Positions 63,613-64,000 of a stretch of 64,000 nucleotides of DNA are shown piece by piece. The position numbers and the translations under genes were made by a program. A model generated the notes under the pieces. It had not been told where the DNA came from and made no database searches. It saw nothing but the letters and a program-made list of their open reading frames with translations. The stretch spans positions 114,890-178,889 of the forward strand of contig CAWAQA010000010.1 of assembly GCA_963784065.1 (NCBI GenBank), written 5' to 3'. Within the stretch, counting starts at the first letter, position 1; every line of letters begins with the position of its first letter. This DNA comes from CAWAQA01 sp963784065 (lineage in GTDB: Bacteria; Acidobacteriota; Vicinamibacteria; Vicinamibacterales; UBA2999).

Positions 63613-64000
63613 GCCGAGCGCTCCGAGCAGCCGGGTGCGCGCCACGTCGAGGAGCGCCGCCGCGAGGATCACGCCGCCCTTCACCATGTCGATGTGGAAG
63701 GTCGACAGGTTCATCAGGTTCAGCGTGTTCGAAGGAGCACGAAGAAGAGCACGCCGAAGAACGTCCAGAGCACTTGCCCTTGCCCCCGAAGAGGCGAGGT
63801 GCCCCCGATCACCGTGGCGCCGATCACGTCGAGCAGAAAGTGCCCTCGCCGAGCGTCGGCCGCCCTGCCTCAAGCCGGGCGGAGTAGAGGATCGAGCCAA
63901 TGGCCGCGCAGACGGCGGAGATCACGAAGACCGCGCGATCGCGGGCGACGGGCACGCCGGAGATCTCGGCGGCCTTCCGGTTGATGCCGATCGCGAAGAC
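63609..64000 (-). CDS. CUT2 sugar ABC transporter permease, C-terminal part, cut by window edge
   Basis: 'FAIGINRKAAEISGVPVARD', 'AVFVISAVCAAIGSILYSAR', 'LEAGRPTLGEGTF', 'LDVIGATVIGGTS', 'TLNLMNLSTFHIDMVKGGVI', 'LAAALLDVART' are the last helices of a BPD_transp_2 permease. Two or more frame changes. The N-terminal half lies beyond the window. With the ATPase and permease downstream it makes a two-permease CUT2 system; its binding protein is either off-window or the one at 60,062. Confidence 0.72.

Overview
The window reads as a metagenome-derived contig in two unequal parts. Positions 1 to about 55,325 are high-GC DNA whose gene content suggests a soil-type Acidobacteriota, probably a Vicinamibacteria relative. 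The signs are the 'DGKPDFQGFW' secreted protein family, NHL and EF-hand secreted proteins, long TonB receptors, and dispersed palindromic intergenic repeats. From about 55,325 the contig switches inside a CoA-transferase gene to a NosR fragment, an IS110-type transposase fragment and a CUT2 sugar ABC transporter locus of alphaproteobacterial (Rhodobacterales-like) character. The switch looks like a chimeric join. Many genes carry single-base frameshifts that restore perfectly good protein in the next frame. I treat these as residual sequencing errors, densest after 60,400.

Layout. 1-1,321: small VOC, cupin and SEC-C genes. 1,655-8,387: a GAF-linked alpha-glucan phosphorylase, then a circularly permuted ATP-grasp / alpha-E / transglutaminase operon. 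8,573-9,793: patatin-like lipase. 10,172-24,161: the most interesting block. It holds an iterative-type PKS (KS-AT-DH-degenerate ER-KR-ACP, no thioesterase), an alpha-oxoamine synthase (AONS/SPT family), an RND/MMPL exporter, a LolA-like lipoprotein-sorting-type periplasmic protein, an outer-membrane beta-barrel and a biotin carboxylase. I read it as a lipid biosynthesis and export system in which the oxoamine synthase releases the polyketide chain as an amino-ketone (sphingoid-like) lipid. 24,358-28,900: TonB receptor, YfiR-like protein and CHASE8 hybrid histidine kinase. 28,913-33,978: secreted beta-sandwich and NHL proteins and an FkbM methyltransferase.

34,283-35,423 is gene-free and holds three tandem copies of a roughly 135-bp repeat. 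35,424-39,069: YceI, a CxxCH-headed barrel, a zinc-ribbon membrane protein and an EF-hand/PA-IL-like protein. 39,112-45,016: luciferase-like monooxygenase, MerA-like disulfide oxidoreductase, cytochrome c, argG and an MFS exporter. 45,091-48,126: a cysD-cysN-cysH sulfate assimilation operon on the minus strand, preceded by what looks like a cysteine-codon leader peptide, a long competing stem and an intrinsic terminator (an attenuator). 48,077-50,872: a 5'-truncated TonB receptor. 50,771-54,846: a ring-cleaving dioxygenase-type VOC protein, then a paralogous pair of membrane-anchored proteins flanking a cytochrome-like gene and a HupE/UreJ gene.

Two dispersed repeat families (a GACCTGAAGGTC / CGGCTGAAGCCG palindrome family and a CCTGAGCCCTGA family) fill intergenic gaps of the first part. 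I saw neither in the ABC transporter part. I saw no tRNA, rRNA or CRISPR array.
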